Assembly (NCBI GenBank): GCA_000226015.1
Contig: JH153723.1
Coordinates: 46,575-110,574 of the forward strand
Length of the DNA: 64,000 nucleotides
Reading direction: 5' to 3'
From: Mnemiopsis leidyi
Lineage: Eukaryota > Ctenophora > Tentaculata > Lobata > Bolinopsidae
Below the pieces are notes generated by a model. The model was not told the origin of the DNA, searched no databases, and saw only the letters and a program-made list of their open reading frames with translations. The position numbers were made by a program, and so were the translations under genes. Numbering within the stretch: position 1 is the first letter of the stretch; each line of letters starts with the position of its first letter. Below are positions 31,813 to 43,860 of the stretch, in pieces.

Positions 31813-31889
31813 CGGCCACGCGAGACAATCGTTTTGTTGGTCAACCTCAGCACTGGAATTTTTAAGTTAATCTAATAGGGACAGGATGA

Positions 31890-32706
31890 GGCATCAATAG
31901 ACCCAAATTTGTTATTTCTTTAGTAAAAAGTCCTGAACTCAGAAAGAAATCTGAAGAAACAACCACCTCCTGAAGAATCCCAAAAATATTCTTTGTAAGA
32001 GTTGTTTTAACATTTGGTAGTGACACTGACATCGTCGCAACTGTCAAGATATATGAAGACGACCTCAAAAGAACAAGTAGCTTCAATAGCCTAACAACCC
32101 CAAAAGAAAGTGATCCTTCTGATAGAGAGCCAAATCAAAACAAGCAGCTATTCCAGTTTGTAAAGAAAACAGAAAGTAACCTGTAGAACAGACTTGTCAA
32201 AGTCAAAAATTTAGCTCTCGGAAACAAACATGGACCAACGAAGCCCTGCAAACTGAAGAATTGCTCTACATGAATGTCAGTGAACAAGTCAACAAGCCTT
32301 ACTATCAACGGAAAGAAAGTGAAGCCAGCTTCAGGAACCTGCACTACCTATATATAACATCATCTACCTGATTCTATGCAAACAGTGTAACAAACCTTAT
32401 GTTGGAAAATCATCCTGCATGCTAAGAATAAGGTTTGTTGAACATTGAAGAGTGTTTTACAAAGTCATAAGTGAAGAAAAAGTATATGTTGATGACGATT
32501 CGAACTGTGTCGGCCTACACCTGTACACAGAACATGGACTTACCGAAAGAACAGACTTTAACAAAAATGTTTCTGTTTGTATCTTAGAGAATGCGAGCTC
32601 AAGTTGTTTAGATGTTAAAGAGCAGAGATACATACACTCTTTGATATCACTTTGCCCCTCAGGATTGAATAGTGTGAATCCTTTTAAAATACCGTTACTG
32701 CATTAA
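31890..32706 (+). mobile_element. Penelope-like retroelement fragment (GIY-YIG endonuclease end)
   Basis: The 3' part translates to the C-terminal GIY-YIG-type nuclease region of Penelope-like elements: LILCKQCNKPYVGKSSCMLR, an H...H spacing with VGLHLYTEHG, and the closing E.RYIHSLISLCPSGLN. The region from about 31890 to 32340 looks like the diverged linker before it. The reverse transcriptase is missing. The copy is broken and looks old. Confidence 0.6.
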
Positions 32707-33910
32707 CTACAGTAGCCTTCTTTCTTAAAATTTTTAGACCTGAGGGGCACCTTCATAATGTTTTTTTAATTCCTTGGGGGTTTTTACTCTTTCCCTTGAC
32801 CGAAAAGTTCGACCTTTTTGCAATTTTCAGAGTTTTTTTTTCAAGAAACTAACCAAATACTTTTTTAGGAACTACATGTTACTTAGGATGGCTCCGGCCA
32901 TTGTATTTGGAGTAGCTATCAGATTTCCGATTGAATAGGGTCAAGATTCAAAATTTTTTCTTCTTAACTGGTGCTAGAATTCATGATATCTTGTACAAAC
33001 ATAACTTTTTGAGTTTACAGGGTTGGGTTTGAGTTAACCGGGTTGGGTATGAAGCATGCTGCTATGCCAGACCAGGCCGTCTGTGGCACACGTTTTATGC
33101 AGCTGCAGGTGGGCAGCCCCGAAACATGTATGTAGTGATTCTGCTCCCCTTAGTGCTTTGCACCTCTGCTCAGTGGGATAACATTGTTGGTCTAGCCAAT
33201 ATGACGCCCCCTGGCAGTTAAAAGGCTTAGTTTATGTCAAAAAATGGCCCCATATATTTGTGACAGTTTGGCTCCCCTGCAGCATTGTCATGACGCTGCC
33301 TCTCCTCTGCACTGCATTTGTAAGTGCCTATGCAATCTTCTTCGGTTGACTCAGCGGAATGACCGGAAAACCGCAATTGAGGGTTGAATGAGGAGCGTCT
33401 CCTATTTGAAAAAAACTATTTCAACACTACAAATTAAATACATTTATTGGGGAGTAAGTCTTTCAGGGAGGACCTGAGGACGAGATTTGACATCTAACAT
33501 CTTTATGTAACATCTCGAAACTGACAATTTCTGTGAAAGATTATTCAACTCGATCTGTGTTTCATTATCAAGGCTTTTCTTAGATAATAAAAATTATTGT
33601 TTTTCTTATGTACTTAATCGAAGCTGTATCGGAACACTCATTCTGGCAACAAACAGCCCCACAATTCTACAGCCCCTAGGAAGTCCTGGGAAATTTGTGA
33701 TTCTGCTCGTTTTTAAAATCTTCCCCTTTTAAATCGCCCACAATCATGGGAAATTGGCGATTCTGCTCGTTTTTAAACATTCTCCCTATTAACAAATATA
33801 ATTTTTTTCTTTTTATTCTTTCTGCCTAAAGCATGATGAATGAAAAAATCAGCTTAAATTCTCTATGGTATTGTCATTGATCTTCACCCAGTTTTTACTT
33901 TTGTAGGTGT
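32707..33910. other. Intergenic, possible retroelement 3' remnants
   Basis: No gene. The stretch may include 3' sequence of the Penelope-like element. A tandem duplication of about 60 bases, with GATTCTGCTCGTTTTTAAA in each copy, lies at about 33685-33790. Just before 33911 a pyrimidine-rich TTTTTACTTTTGTAG precedes the ankyrin gene. Confidence 0.45.
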
Positions 33911-35520
33911 ATGGCACACTCCATTGAAGAACAACAGTACCTGCTAGCTCGAGAAAGAATACGTGATGGTGAGCTTCCATTCTTAAAATCTGCATTTGAA
34001 GGTGACGGCTGGCTTAAAACTTTTGACAACAAAGAGACATATCTCTTGATGGCCTGCTATTACAGGTACATTACAATACATTTCTTCACACACTGAGGCT
34101 CAGCCTATTGCAATTTTCTAGTGTCTACTCTTCATTTAAGATAATGATAGTAATTCCTGAACTGCATAGCATTCAGTTAAATTCATCAGAAAGTGACAAA
34201 TTCTACCATTTTAAGGCAGAGCTCAGTCATAGAGTTTCTAACGAAAAAAGCTCTTGAAGAACATGAGAGGGTTTGCAATAAAATTTGATTACTTCACTGT
34301 TTCCGTCAATTTACTCTGATTGCCCAGTGTTATTTATAGCTGAAGTTTTTAAATAAGATCACATAATTCGAATTAAGGTTTTATGTATAAATGGAATTTC
34401 TTCAGCCTGAAGTACAAAAATGGCTGAAGGTTGTTTCTACTAATGACAATAATCCACTTCACAACTACATATGCTTGTCTGCTACTGCCTACAGACGGAA
34501 ACCTAGACATGAGGGGCTACCAATACTCACATCAGTTATTCAAAAGCTTGTTCAACTAGGTAAAAACATTTGCTTATTCAATGTACACATTTTATTTGTT
34601 GGAAGTATTATACATGGTAACATCTCTTTCTTTGGTTCAGAGGGTTTAGGTTATTGGATCTGTGGTTACATGTAATTGGATCGATTTAGGTATCATCTTT
34701 AAAACTCACAATTCACTAGATTTATTTGCTTTCTTACATTTCAGGATTTGATGTGAACGCTGCAAACTCATATGGAGAAACAGCTTTGTTTCTTGCTGGA
34801 GCAAACAGTGATCTCATCTCTGTTGAAACATTGATTGCCTTAGGTGCTAATGTAAATGCAAAGTGCTGTGTCTTGCAAGAGACTATTCTTCACCAGGCTT
34901 GTTTATCAAACAGTCACTCAATGATGGAGACTCTATTGAATGTCCCTGGTATTGAAGTAAATGCTTTAAACATGCATGGCTGGACTCCTTTACATCTAGC
35001 CTCCCAAAGAGGTGATGTTTACAAAGTCAAGAAACTACTTGAAGCAGGAGCTGATGTGACAATCCAGTCCAACAGAGGAGATACACCAATTTTCTTTAGT
35101 GTTCAAAAAAGATCCTCTGACAGGAATGATTGTGCATTTAGTGTGTTGTTCAACTTTATTAATACTTCTTTTGACTCAAAACAAGCTAATGCTCTTTTTT
35201 TGCATGTTGATAAGAAGGGTGAATCTTTGTTAGATTGTGCCGTAAAGCATGAGCATTTTATTGCTCTAAAAACTCTTTTAGAACTAAATGGCCTGTTTGA
35301 TATTAAACATCGAGATTTGCAAGGACGTTCTTTGCTCCATTTGTCAATAATTCATGCTCCAAATAAAGAAATAATAACATACTTACTAGAGAATGGACTT
35401 TCTCCTAATGAACTTGACTCAAAAGGTAACACTCCTTTGATCTACTTCTTTAAACAGACTCGGATCATCCCGCACATGCCTGGCCCAACTGCAGCTGCTA
35501 TACCAAATGTTAATGTATAA
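33911..35520 (+). CDS. Ankyrin-repeat protein
   Basis: Exons 33911-34065, 34216-34270, 34406-34559 and 34745-35520 join in phase to 379 residues. The last exon holds at least four clear ankyrin repeats (VNAANSYGETALFLAG, MHGWTPLHLASQRGDVYKVK, DKKGESLLDCAVKHEHF, LQGRSLLHLSIIHA and a final SKGNTPLIYF). The 120 N-terminal residues are helical in look and not recognised. Ankyrin repeats bind protein partners; no specific family could be named. The start lies four bases after a pyrimidine-rich TTTGTAG acceptor. Third codon positions are rich in A and T, like the next three genes. Confidence 0.8.
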
Positions 35521-36011
35521 TTTGTGTCCAATTTATACAACTGAAAAGCTTGTTGAAGAATTTATGTACTTTTATGCTACTAGTTAGGCGTTATGGAAAA
35601 TCAGTTTTATCGCTTTCAGTATTTTTTAGAAGGATTTATATGAGTGCTGTATTTGAAATTTGATTTTTGACTATTGTATATTGCATTGGCTGTTGATACA
35701 TTCAATATTTTACTAGGTATTATTTGTGAAATGTATTCTTTTGGCTATTTTTGCATTGGGCTGTTGTAAAGATTTTATTACTGCCTGATCTTACGAGTTG
35801 CAGACAGACGAATTGCCACTTGCTTATTTAGGAAAATGGTTATCGAATGAATTATAACATCATTGTTATATAAAATTGTGGAAATGGAATAATGCAGGTT
35901 TATGTTATGTAAATGACTTCCAATATTTCTCATACAGGACGAACTTTTGCACATCCTAAAGCATTGCTTTCAGATTGCAGGTGTGGATTGTACATATGCT
36001 TGGTGAATGTA

Positions 36012-38023
36012 ATGGAGGACTATAAAATATCCTCCGCCAGTCTGCCTTCAAACAAAAACAACAATGTCATCCTTTCTAATTCCTTTGTGGGACACAGATT
36101 ACATGGTGAGACAGTTCATATGAATGGCTTGTACAATGGACAAACAACATCTTGTCATCGAGCTAGAATACCCTGTCCTTTTCCGTATGTAAGCAGCCCT
36201 GCATCCTTGTATATCCTTGATTGCTGGAATGGAACTTACTCAATAAATGGTGAAACATTCTGCCAAACGTTTTATGCTCATAGCGTGCTGAATAGAGTTT
36301 TTGTGACAGAAATAACAGTTTATGATGGAAATGTAGCATTAGAGAACCACATGGGAAAACCAAGCTCTGATTTGAAGGACATAAGTTGGGTCAATGAAGT
36401 AATACCATCAGGTGGAAGTCTTGCAGAGGTAACGGTTTACTCTGGTCAAATTGTAAGCCCTGAAACGAATGATGCTCCCAAGTTAACAGTGTATTGTATT
36501 TCTAGTGTTTTTCCTAAAGAGCTGGCCAAGGGTCATCACATTTTTATATCATCTTTTGGTTACACATACGAGGAATCCCTAAAGTTTTACAACTTAGCTG
36601 TTCAGTACCATAACCAAAATTCCATTTGTCATCACATCAGCAATCCTGGTGTTATTTATGGAATTTGGTTAACATTGATGTTGATAACAGTGATTTTGCA
36701 AAAACAGTGAAAACATCCCTTTTCTTTCTTCTCAGTGCTTTCCCACATTTTGCTCTACAAAATCCAGACCTGGAAAGTTATCCCTTTGTATTTTTTGGGG
36801 TAAGCCCAGGTAGTTTGGGAAATGGTGGTGATGGCCAAGACTACTGGGGACACGTGTTCTGGGACCAGGATTTGTGGATGCTTCCTGGTGTAATGTTGCT
36901 GCTCCCCCAGTTGGTGAGACAGTCCATTTTGTATAGAGTTGCTATGTTGCCTGGGGCCAGGAAAAAGGCAAAGAAAAACGGCTACATGGGTGCGATGTAT
37001 CCATGGGAATCAGGTAGAACTGGAGTTGATGTGTGTCCTGGTGCAATATATGCAAAGTATCAGCAGCATATCACTGCTTGTGTCGTCTATGCAATACGGC
37101 AGTATGTTTATGTGACAGGGTCTTGGAGTATACTTACAGATGATGGAGCATGGGATATTGTGAAAGAAACTGCTGATTACTGGGTTTCTAGAGTAGAATG
37201 GGATGGCCAAAATTTTGTAATTGACCATGTTATGGACCCTGATGAGTACCATTACAAAGTGAACAACTCCTGTTTCACTAATGCAGCTGCCCGGATAAAT
37301 CTCTTATTTGCTATTGAAGCTTCTCAGAAACTTGGCAAGATTCCAGATCCCAGATGGGTTACTGTTAGTCAGGAAAAGCATGGCATTAAAATACCTTTTG
37401 ATGAAAAACTAAGGTATCATCCTGAATACGATGGATACACTCAAGGCACACTAATCAAGCAAGCATCAGTTGTCTTGCTTGGTTATCCATTAGGTGTAAA
37501 TATGGATGCTGATGTGAGAATGAATGACATAGTTGAATATGAGAAGTGTACTGATAAAGGGCCAGGCATGACTTATAGTATGTACAGCATTGGTATGTTA
37601 GAGTTGGGTCAGCTGGACACAGCAGAGCAACTCTTCAAAGTACAATTTAAAAATCTTCGTCCCCCGTTTAGAATATGGAACGAGTATCCATCTGCTGTGG
37701 GATGCACTAACTTCCTTACAGCAGTTGGTGGATTTCTACAAAGTTTACTTTATGGATACTTAGGAGCTAGAGTTTTTGAAGATTACTTTCAAGTTAACCC
37801 TCATGTCCTGCCAGACTGTTCAAGAGTTAGTTATACAGGAGTGACATATAAAGGGGAAAGGTTTAACTTTGCAGTATCAGGAAGCAAATTTGATGTTACC
37901 CATACAACAGGGAATGCCTTTGAACTTTGGTATATAGTTGATGGGGATGGGACGAAACTGCCCCTTGTGACAAATGAAACCGTGTCTCTTACATCAGGAT
38001 TGTATAGAATATGCAATTCTTAA
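36012..38023 (+). CDS. PGGHG: GH65 protein-glucosylgalactosylhydroxylysine glucosidase, frame change inside
   Basis: Two overlapping frames cover one protein of about 700 residues without introns: 36012 to about 36620, then about 36626 to 38023. The N-part has MNGLYNG, TFYAHSVLNRVFVTEI and the beta-domain of GH65. The C-part has the (alpha/alpha)6 barrel motifs GQDYWGHVFWDQDLWMLPG, YPWESGRTG, VMDPDEYHYKVNNSCFTNAA (general acid Glu in the DPDEYH segment) and NFLTAVGGFLQSLLYGYLG. PGGHG (ATHL1 in older naming) removes glucose from glucosyl-galactosyl-hydroxylysine of collagen. A one-base indel near 36610-36640 is needed to join the frames. Causes could be a sequencing error, a recent pseudogene or a missed micro-intron; the rest of the frame is intact, so error or very recent loss is most likely. 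Confidence 0.88.
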
Positions 38024-38404
38024 TGTTCAATCAATTTTAAACTGATTTATGTTTCAAGTTTTATATGACAAATTTGTTTTTAATGTTTAAGAACTTATGT
38101 TAAGATTTATGCTCCTTTAAAATTATAGATTATTGTTTCAATATCAAAGAGTATTTTGTATGTTTTTATGTAAATTCATTTCTTGGGCTTTTTATGATTC
38201 TGTATTTTTTAATGATTTATTATTGTATCTTCGTTTTTCAGCTTATTAAAGCATTAAAAGCTAATTATTGGAGTTTTCAAATTTTATGCAGCAACATGTG
38301 AATTCAATGCTAGCTAACCTCAACTTATTAGAAATAACCTTGACTTAGCCAAGACTATAATTTCTCCCATTGTAGATACATCAATTCTTTTATGGTTTCC
38401 AGAA

Positions 38405-39397
38405 ATGAATGGCAACCTAATCAGAAGATTAGGCAATCTCGGATTTATACCTACTTCTGGCTATCTCCCTCACAATGGAAGTGTTGTTATGTTCAACTTG
38501 GAGAAAAACTGGGTTCAAGACAGACAGCACCAACAATCGCTCTTAATTCATGCTCCTCCAGTCATAGATAATTCAGCGTATACAACAATGGCAAAGGATT
38601 CTGGCAACAAATCAGTCAGTTTTATTGAAGAGTCTCGTATCTATACGAATTATCTTAGCAAGTATTGTGAACCTTGTATCAAATTACCACAGCCTGAAGA
38701 ATGCTGTGATGTCTTTGATATATCAAAGTTGGGATTTAACCAGGACAAAATATTGCACTGTCTTCACTTTTACCCTAAGCACGTAGCCCATGCTGGACTC
38801 ATGGAGTTCGATCAGATGAAAGAGTGCTATCATAAATACAGCAAATTTTTCAAGCTTCTTCACAATTTTAAGCCTGCAAACTTTGTACTCAAGTCATTGT
38901 CAGAAAATACTATTCAGTTGATGTATAAATCAGGAGATAATTTCATGATCCCTTTGCAAGAAACTCGATATCATCGACCTGGTGAATCAGAAATATTGGT
39001 TCTTCATAGCATGACGTTCCTGTGCAACTGGTACCTGGCAATCATTCTCGATAAATTTCACAACGATTTGCCTCCAAGCTATTCAGCTTTTCATCCACGG
39101 TTGGCACCCTATCACGTGGGAATTATTCCTGATGACCCAGATAATCAGGACATAGACAATATGTCCACAAAGATTTGTAATAACCTGAATAGAAATGGTG
39201 TTTTAAGTAAGATATTCGGATCAGAAAATGCTAGTGGGGAGTTAGGTGTACCATTCGACATTCTAGTTGATCAGAAGTGTGTTATGGAAGAACAAGTTTC
39301 CTTGTTAGATCGGAAGAATGGATCTCATCATGTCGTCCCAAACATTAACAAACTTCCTGAAATTTTCAGACTGTATTGGAGCTCTGTGCTTGATTAA
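38405..39397 (+). CDS. POLG2: DNA polymerase gamma accessory subunit-like protein
   Basis: Single exon, 330 residues. The C-terminal third has the class II tRNA-synthetase anticodon-binding fold used in POLG2: FHPRLAPYHVGIIPDD, then ICNNLNRNGVLSKI, GVPFDILVDQKCV and EEQVSLLDRKNGS. The N-terminal part resembles the decayed synthetase core (GFIPTSGYLPHNGSVVMFNL, then EKNWV). POLG2 raises the processivity of the mitochondrial DNA polymerase. At 330 residues it is shorter than human POLG2 (485) and lacks an obvious mitochondrial presequence, so a further 5' exon is possible. The ATG lies two bases after a TGGTTTCCAG acceptor. A divergent glycyl-tRNA-synthetase-like protein is the main alternative. 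Confidence 0.58.
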   Translation: MNGNLIRRLGNLGFIPTSGYLPHNGSVVMFNLEKNWVQDRQHQQSLLIHAPPVIDNSAYTTMAKDSGNKSVSFIEESRIYTNYLSKYCEPCIKLPQPEECCDVFDISKLGFNQDKILHCLHFYPKHVAHAGLMEFDQMKECYHKYSKFFKLLHNFKPANFVLKSLSENTIQLMYKSGDNFMIPLQETRYHRPGESEILVLHSMTFLCNWYLAIILDKFHNDLPPSYSAFHPRLAPYHVGIIPDDPDNQDIDNMSTKICNNLNRNGVLSKIFGSENASGELGVPFDILVDQKCVMEEQVSLLDRKNGSHHVVPNINKLPEIFRLYWSSVLD

Positions 39398-40040
39398 GCA
39401 ATGAAGATTTATGAAAACGAGCTTTTTTCCCCTAAAATACGGCCTGCAATGCTTTTTTATTGATTTTAATGTTCTTAGTATTTTGCAGATTTCGAGTTTT
39501 GATAACTTGAAGTTGAGCCAGATATCTCAAAAACTGATTCGAATAGTGAAATGCATGTATAAGTTATTATGATTAAAACTTTTAAAGGCCCTTAAGACTT
39601 TAAGACTTGAGTGGAATTTAGTATTTTTTTACTATCTTATTAAAATCTTTGTTTTACAGATTGGTTTCATCACACTCTTCATTAGAAAATTGTGAGCTTG
39701 GCAGCCATGCTGCAATTTTCAATTTCAAAATGAAATTATTGTCCTCGTCATAAATGGCTATGAGATGATTATCAATGGCAATTGTTATTGAATATGTCAA
39801 AATGTAATTGCTGTAAATCTGTAAAATTGGAAGAATCTGTTTTTTGCATTTCATCGTTTGCTTTTAATTGAAAAACTGTCATGGATTTAACAGTGAAACG
39901 AAAATATCAGTGCTTAGTTCATATATTTTACACCCTTTTGTGATAATAAACCTCACAACTTTTCCAATATGATCAAATTTGTTCCTTTTTTAATGAATTA
40001 ATTTATTAACATTTAAATTCTTCTTTTCTGCAAGGTAGTG
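39398..40040. other. Intergenic, AT-rich
   Basis: No coding signal. It ends with a TTCTTTTCTGCAAG acceptor-like run just before the zinc-finger start codon. Confidence 0.5.
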
Positions 40041-42173
40041 ATGACGGATGTGGCTCAGGCCTTAGCGCCTCCAGATTCAGGTCAACCTGAATATGAAGAG
40101 GAGGAAATAGAAGAACATATGGAGAATGGGTCGGAATCTGACTACCCCTCTGACGAAGAAGAGTACGAGAGACAGCACTCTCATCATGAAGCAATACAGC
40201 CACTGGAACCCACCAAAGTAGAGGAGCAAGAAGAAGAAGTTGATGAAAATGTTGACAGCAATCAAGACTCTGACATTCCAGTTGTTAAGAAGATAAGAAC
40301 TGTGAAAAAGGTGTTCAGATGTTCACTCTGTGATTTCTTCTCTTTCAATCGTGATAACACTGAACAACATATAAAAATACACAATGAACCCCAAAACACA
40401 AAACTTTACTATTGTGCCACATGCAAGTATTCTACAAGAGTGAAACCCTATTTTGATAAACATAGGAAACTACACAGCAATACCATTGTTAGACCATTCA
40501 AATGTTCCTATTGTCCTTATCAAGGAAGATTCAGGTCCCACACAAGAGCTCATGAAATGCGCCATCACACTGGTGAAAAGCCATATGTCTGTAGTCTATG
40601 TGACAGAGGATTTGTTGAGCAACATATATTGGCACGCCACATGCGCACTGCCCACACTGATGAGCGTCCATATGTCTGTGATGTCTGCAGTCGGTCTTAC
40701 AAACAGCTCAATGCATTGAGGGTTCACCAGAGAAAGCATTTTGATGATGCCTATGTCTGCGAGTTCTGTCAAAAGAGGTTTTCCACAATCCATCAGCTGC
40801 AAAGGCACTTGGAGTCTCATCAAGATAAGAATATTGGCTGTCCCATCAAAGGATGTACATTCAAAACCATCAACAAGCAGAGAATTGACAATCATGTTAA
40901 GAACTTCCACAAGAAAAGAAAATGCTGTGAGTGTGACTTTGTTACAAACATTCATAGGGAGTTCATAAGGCACCGCAACTCTCACAACAAAAAGATAATA
41001 CGCACATACAAATGTCCCCACTGCCCTAAAACATTTGCAAGTGTCCATAACTTGAAGAAGCATCAGTCTGTCCATACTGGAATCCGAGAATTCCAGTGCA
41101 ACAAGTGCCCTTATAATACCCAGAAGAAAGCAATTCTTGTAAAACATCTGGAACTTCATCACCTAATTGAAAACAATCCTGAGTTAATGAGCAAGTTCCT
41201 GAAATGCGACCAATGTGATTTCATCTGTGAGACAAAGAAAATTTTGGGAGTTCATAGGCGTATTCACAACACTATGAACAACATAAAAGATGGATCTGAG
41301 GTAAATGAAGGTGCCTATGCTTGTAGTATCTGTGACCACATTCTGGTGTCCAGAGATGAGCTTGTGGAGCATCTCCTATTAGAGCACAGCAACTACCGCA
41401 CCAACAAGTGTCACCATTGTCAGTTCACTACCACCGTCCTTTCTGAGATGACCCTTCATCTTGATTTTCACGAAATTCAGTCAAATGAAAGTGCTGACGT
41501 TCACACTTGTGACCAATGTGGTTACATGAATATTGATCATGAAGAATTTGCTGATCACATCAAGCGCTGTGCACAAGAGCACATGCAGAGCAAAGCTGGC
41601 TCCAAAAAAGGAGGTCCTCACACTGAAATCAAACCCTATAAATGCCCACTCTGCAATAGCAGGGTTCAAACAGCATCTAGTCTGAAGACTCACGTTATAT
41701 CCCACTCTGGTGTACACAAAGGGAGAAAACATCTGAAGTGCAACAAACTTTCTAATCCTGGTGATGGGAGTTATCCCGAAGTTGAAGGAAGACAAGGGGA
41801 AACTAAAGTCCTTCTCTGTTCACAATGTGACTTTTACACGACTAATGCCGGTGCACTTACCTCTCACCAGAAAGTCCATGAAATGCATGATGAGTCTTTT
41901 GTAGACACGAACCAGAACAACAAGATGGAACCAGGTGACCATGCTCACGAAGACGAACATATTACTGATGATGGGTACGATGAGCTTGACTCTGGAGCAG
42001 AGTCTGACGATTTAGATGAGTCTGAAGAGCTGACAGATGTGGAGGGAGAGACTGTCGAGATGGGTCCTGATGATTGTAATGAGGAGGAAATGCAGGATCT
42101 TGCTGCTGAGGAAAACCCTGAAAGTGGGGAGACTGAGGAGGGTGCTCAGTTCAATTTCAAGCCTGAACAGTAA
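40041..42173 (+). CDS. C2H2 zinc-finger protein with 16 fingers
   Basis: Single exon, about 710 residues from the ATG at 40041. An acidic N-terminus of about 85 residues is followed by 16 C2H2 or C2H2-like fingers from [19 protein letters not shown] to [19 protein letters not shown]. Finger 7 has the longer CPIKGC spacing, and finger 14 ends in HIKRC. Some linkers are the classical TGEKPY type (after finger 3). The C-terminal 90 residues are again strongly acidic. The finger type (YKCxxCxYxT) resembles animal proteins such as REST, ZNF407 and ZFX, but no orthologue could be named. It should be a nuclear DNA-binding regulator. Confidence 0.88.
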   Translation: MTDVAQALAPPDSGQPEYEEEEIEEHMENGSESDYPSDEEEYERQHSHHEAIQPLEPTKVEEQEEEVDENVDSNQDSDIPVVKKIRTVKKVFRCSLCDFFSFNRDNTEQHIKIHNEPQNTKLYYCATCKYSTRVKPYFDKHRKLHSNTIVRPFKCSYCPYQGRFRSHTRAHEMRHHTGEKPYVCSLCDRGFVEQHILARHMRTAHTDERPYVCDVCSRSYKQLNALRVHQRKHFDDAYVCEFCQKRFSTIHQLQRHLESHQDKNIGCPIKGCTFKTINKQRIDNHVKNFHKKRKCCECDFVTNIHREFIRHRNSHNKKIIRTYKCPHCPKTFASVHNLKKHQSVHTGIREFQCNKCPYNTQKKAILVKHLELHHLIENNPELMSKFLKCDQCDFICETKKILGVHRRIHNTMNNIKDGSEVNEGAYACSICDHILVSRDELVEHLLLEHSNYRTNKCHHCQFTTTVLSEMTLHLDFHEIQSNESADVHTCDQCGYMNIDHEEFADHIKRCAQEHMQSKAGSKKGGPHTEIKPYKCPLCNSRVQTASSLKTHVISHSGVHKGRKHLKCNKLSNPGDGSYPEVEGRQGETKVLLCSQCDFYTTNAGALTSHQKVHEMHDESFVDTNQNNKMEPGDHAHEDEHITDDGYDELDSGAESDDLDESEELTDVEGETVEMGPDDCNEEEMQDLAAEENPESGETEEGAQFNFKPEQ

Positions 42174-42975
42174 CTTTTTAGTGTATAATCTATGACTTTT
42201 TGGTATTTGGTTAATTAATTATTAGTTAATCTGCTTTGGACAAGAGAGAAACTTAGATTTGAAAAGGCCCCATAACCCATTATGATCTTTGTCTAAAAGC
42301 CTACAGTTTGTGGCAGTTAGCACCGTTTCATTTGTTAGTGGATTTGTAATGCTGCATTAAACAAGTAGAAGTGCCAAGATCAAGACTTCCTTGCATGTTT
42401 TACTTCAGCTTTTGTATGAAATCTCTCTTTGTGAAATTTTACCACCGTTTCTGTGCTGTTTTGTCAAAAAAAGCCTGGTTAGCGAATGTTCAAAAATAGG
42501 ATTCAGTATTCAATGAAGTTTTTGTTCAGAGTGTTACAAAAAGGTATGATATCTTAACAAAATAGATCCAATGCAAAACCCCCAAATTTTAGTCAACATT
42601 TGCAAGTCATTTAGTTGATTTGGGGGAAAAGCTTCAATTTTGAACCCAGCACTTGATAGATTACAAATGATTTTTAGTAAATTTTGTGATTCCCTTGGAA
42701 TTAAACACATAATTGGAATGTCAAATATTTTAAAGATCATTGGATTTCAATATTGGAGCATTTATTTCCATTTTAATCAAGATATTTATACAGTTCATTG
42801 AAGACTTTTTAAACTTGAGTAAGATCTAGTACTTTTGTTAATTTTGTTCTAAGCTTTTTTGCTTAGTAATTAATTGTTAGGCTTTAAAAGTACTATGTTT
42901 ACATTAGCAAAAAATCAGGAAGTAAGTGTCTGAAAATTGCGACCCCTTAAAGTTTTAAGCTCCATTTTGCTGCAG
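42174..42975. other. 3' region of the zinc-finger gene
   Basis: AT-rich, presumably 3' untranslated region, no other feature seen. Confidence 0.4.
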
Positions 42976-43157
42976 ATTTGTCATTGGTTAATAAATGTCA
43001 AATCAATTTAAAGAACTTAACTATTGAAGAGAAATACGTATTATTGAAACAGTTCAATACGTTATGTGGTTACCAAGTACAACAAAAGGAGGACTTGTTT
43101 GACTTAGCAACGAGTTTAGAATTGTCTCGTCTAACAGGTTATTTAGAAAAAGCTTAA
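42976..43157 (+). CDS. Orphan terminal exon, homeodomain-like three-helix peptide
   Basis: After a TTTTGCTGCAG acceptor an open stretch of 59 codons runs to a stop at 43157. It reads LTIEEKYVLLKQFNTLCGYQ, then KEDLFDLATSLELSRLTGYL. The spacing looks like helices 1-2-3 of a homeodomain: L..ee...L...F, then a LA..L.LS stretch. The usual WFxN of helix 3 is missing. The exon needs one base from an upstream exon. The only same-strand gene upstream is the zinc-finger gene, which has its own stop 803 bases earlier, so this may be an alternative 3' exon of it. Not proven. Confidence 0.4.
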
Positions 43158-43860
43158 TCTGAGCTGATGAAACAGATTACATAACTTTTTTTAAAACTTT
43201 AACCTCTTCCCATTTCCCTTGATATCTATATTATTTAAAGATCTGTGTTTGCTATAGTCTAGACATTTGCATTGTATGTTATTTATACAAATATTGATAT
43301 CATATTTAGAGTAAATATGAATCCACAGCATATATTAAACTTATTCTAACATTAATTGAATTTTGAAGTGATAAACACTGATTAGTATAACATTTTCAAA
43401 ATATTTCTATGCCAAAGTTAAATAAATGGTTGACTACACTATACCATGAATTCTACATTTGTCACATTCATTGTGTCATAGATTTTGCTATTTTGCTGGC
43501 GCCCTTAAATTAAATCAAGATATGCTACTTGCCTATTTTAACGATTTTATCACTTAATGGTGAAGAAATCTTTAGAATACTGAATATCCATAATGATAGT
43601 AGAAAAATATAAGATATCTGTACTTTAACTTACAGTGGAATTTACTTAACGTATAGTACTGTGGTATGCTTAATCGCTAACTTTCTAGTTTCATTGTTTG
43701 AAATTAACGTTCATGAACAGATCATTAAAGTGTAATGATTGCTATTGCTGATAATTATCATTAAATTGTAATGATTACTGATAAGAATGTGTTATGTTAA
43801 ACTATGATGATATACACAATGTATATCTGATATCCTAACATTTCCCTGCACAGTTATACA
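43158..43860. other. Intergenic, upstream of SMNDC1
   Basis: AT-rich with no coding signal. It ends with an ACATTTCCCTGCACAG acceptor-like site seven bases before the SMNDC1 start. Confidence 0.45.

Noticed and set aside
31862-32344. Minus-strand ORFs of 69-74 codons
   Set aside because: They are antisense to the Penelope-like fragment and carry no domain of their own.
36626-38023. Separate gene starting at 36626
   Set aside because: The frame opens with TTG in the middle of a GH65 domain whose N-terminal half lies directly upstream in the other frame; treated as one gene.
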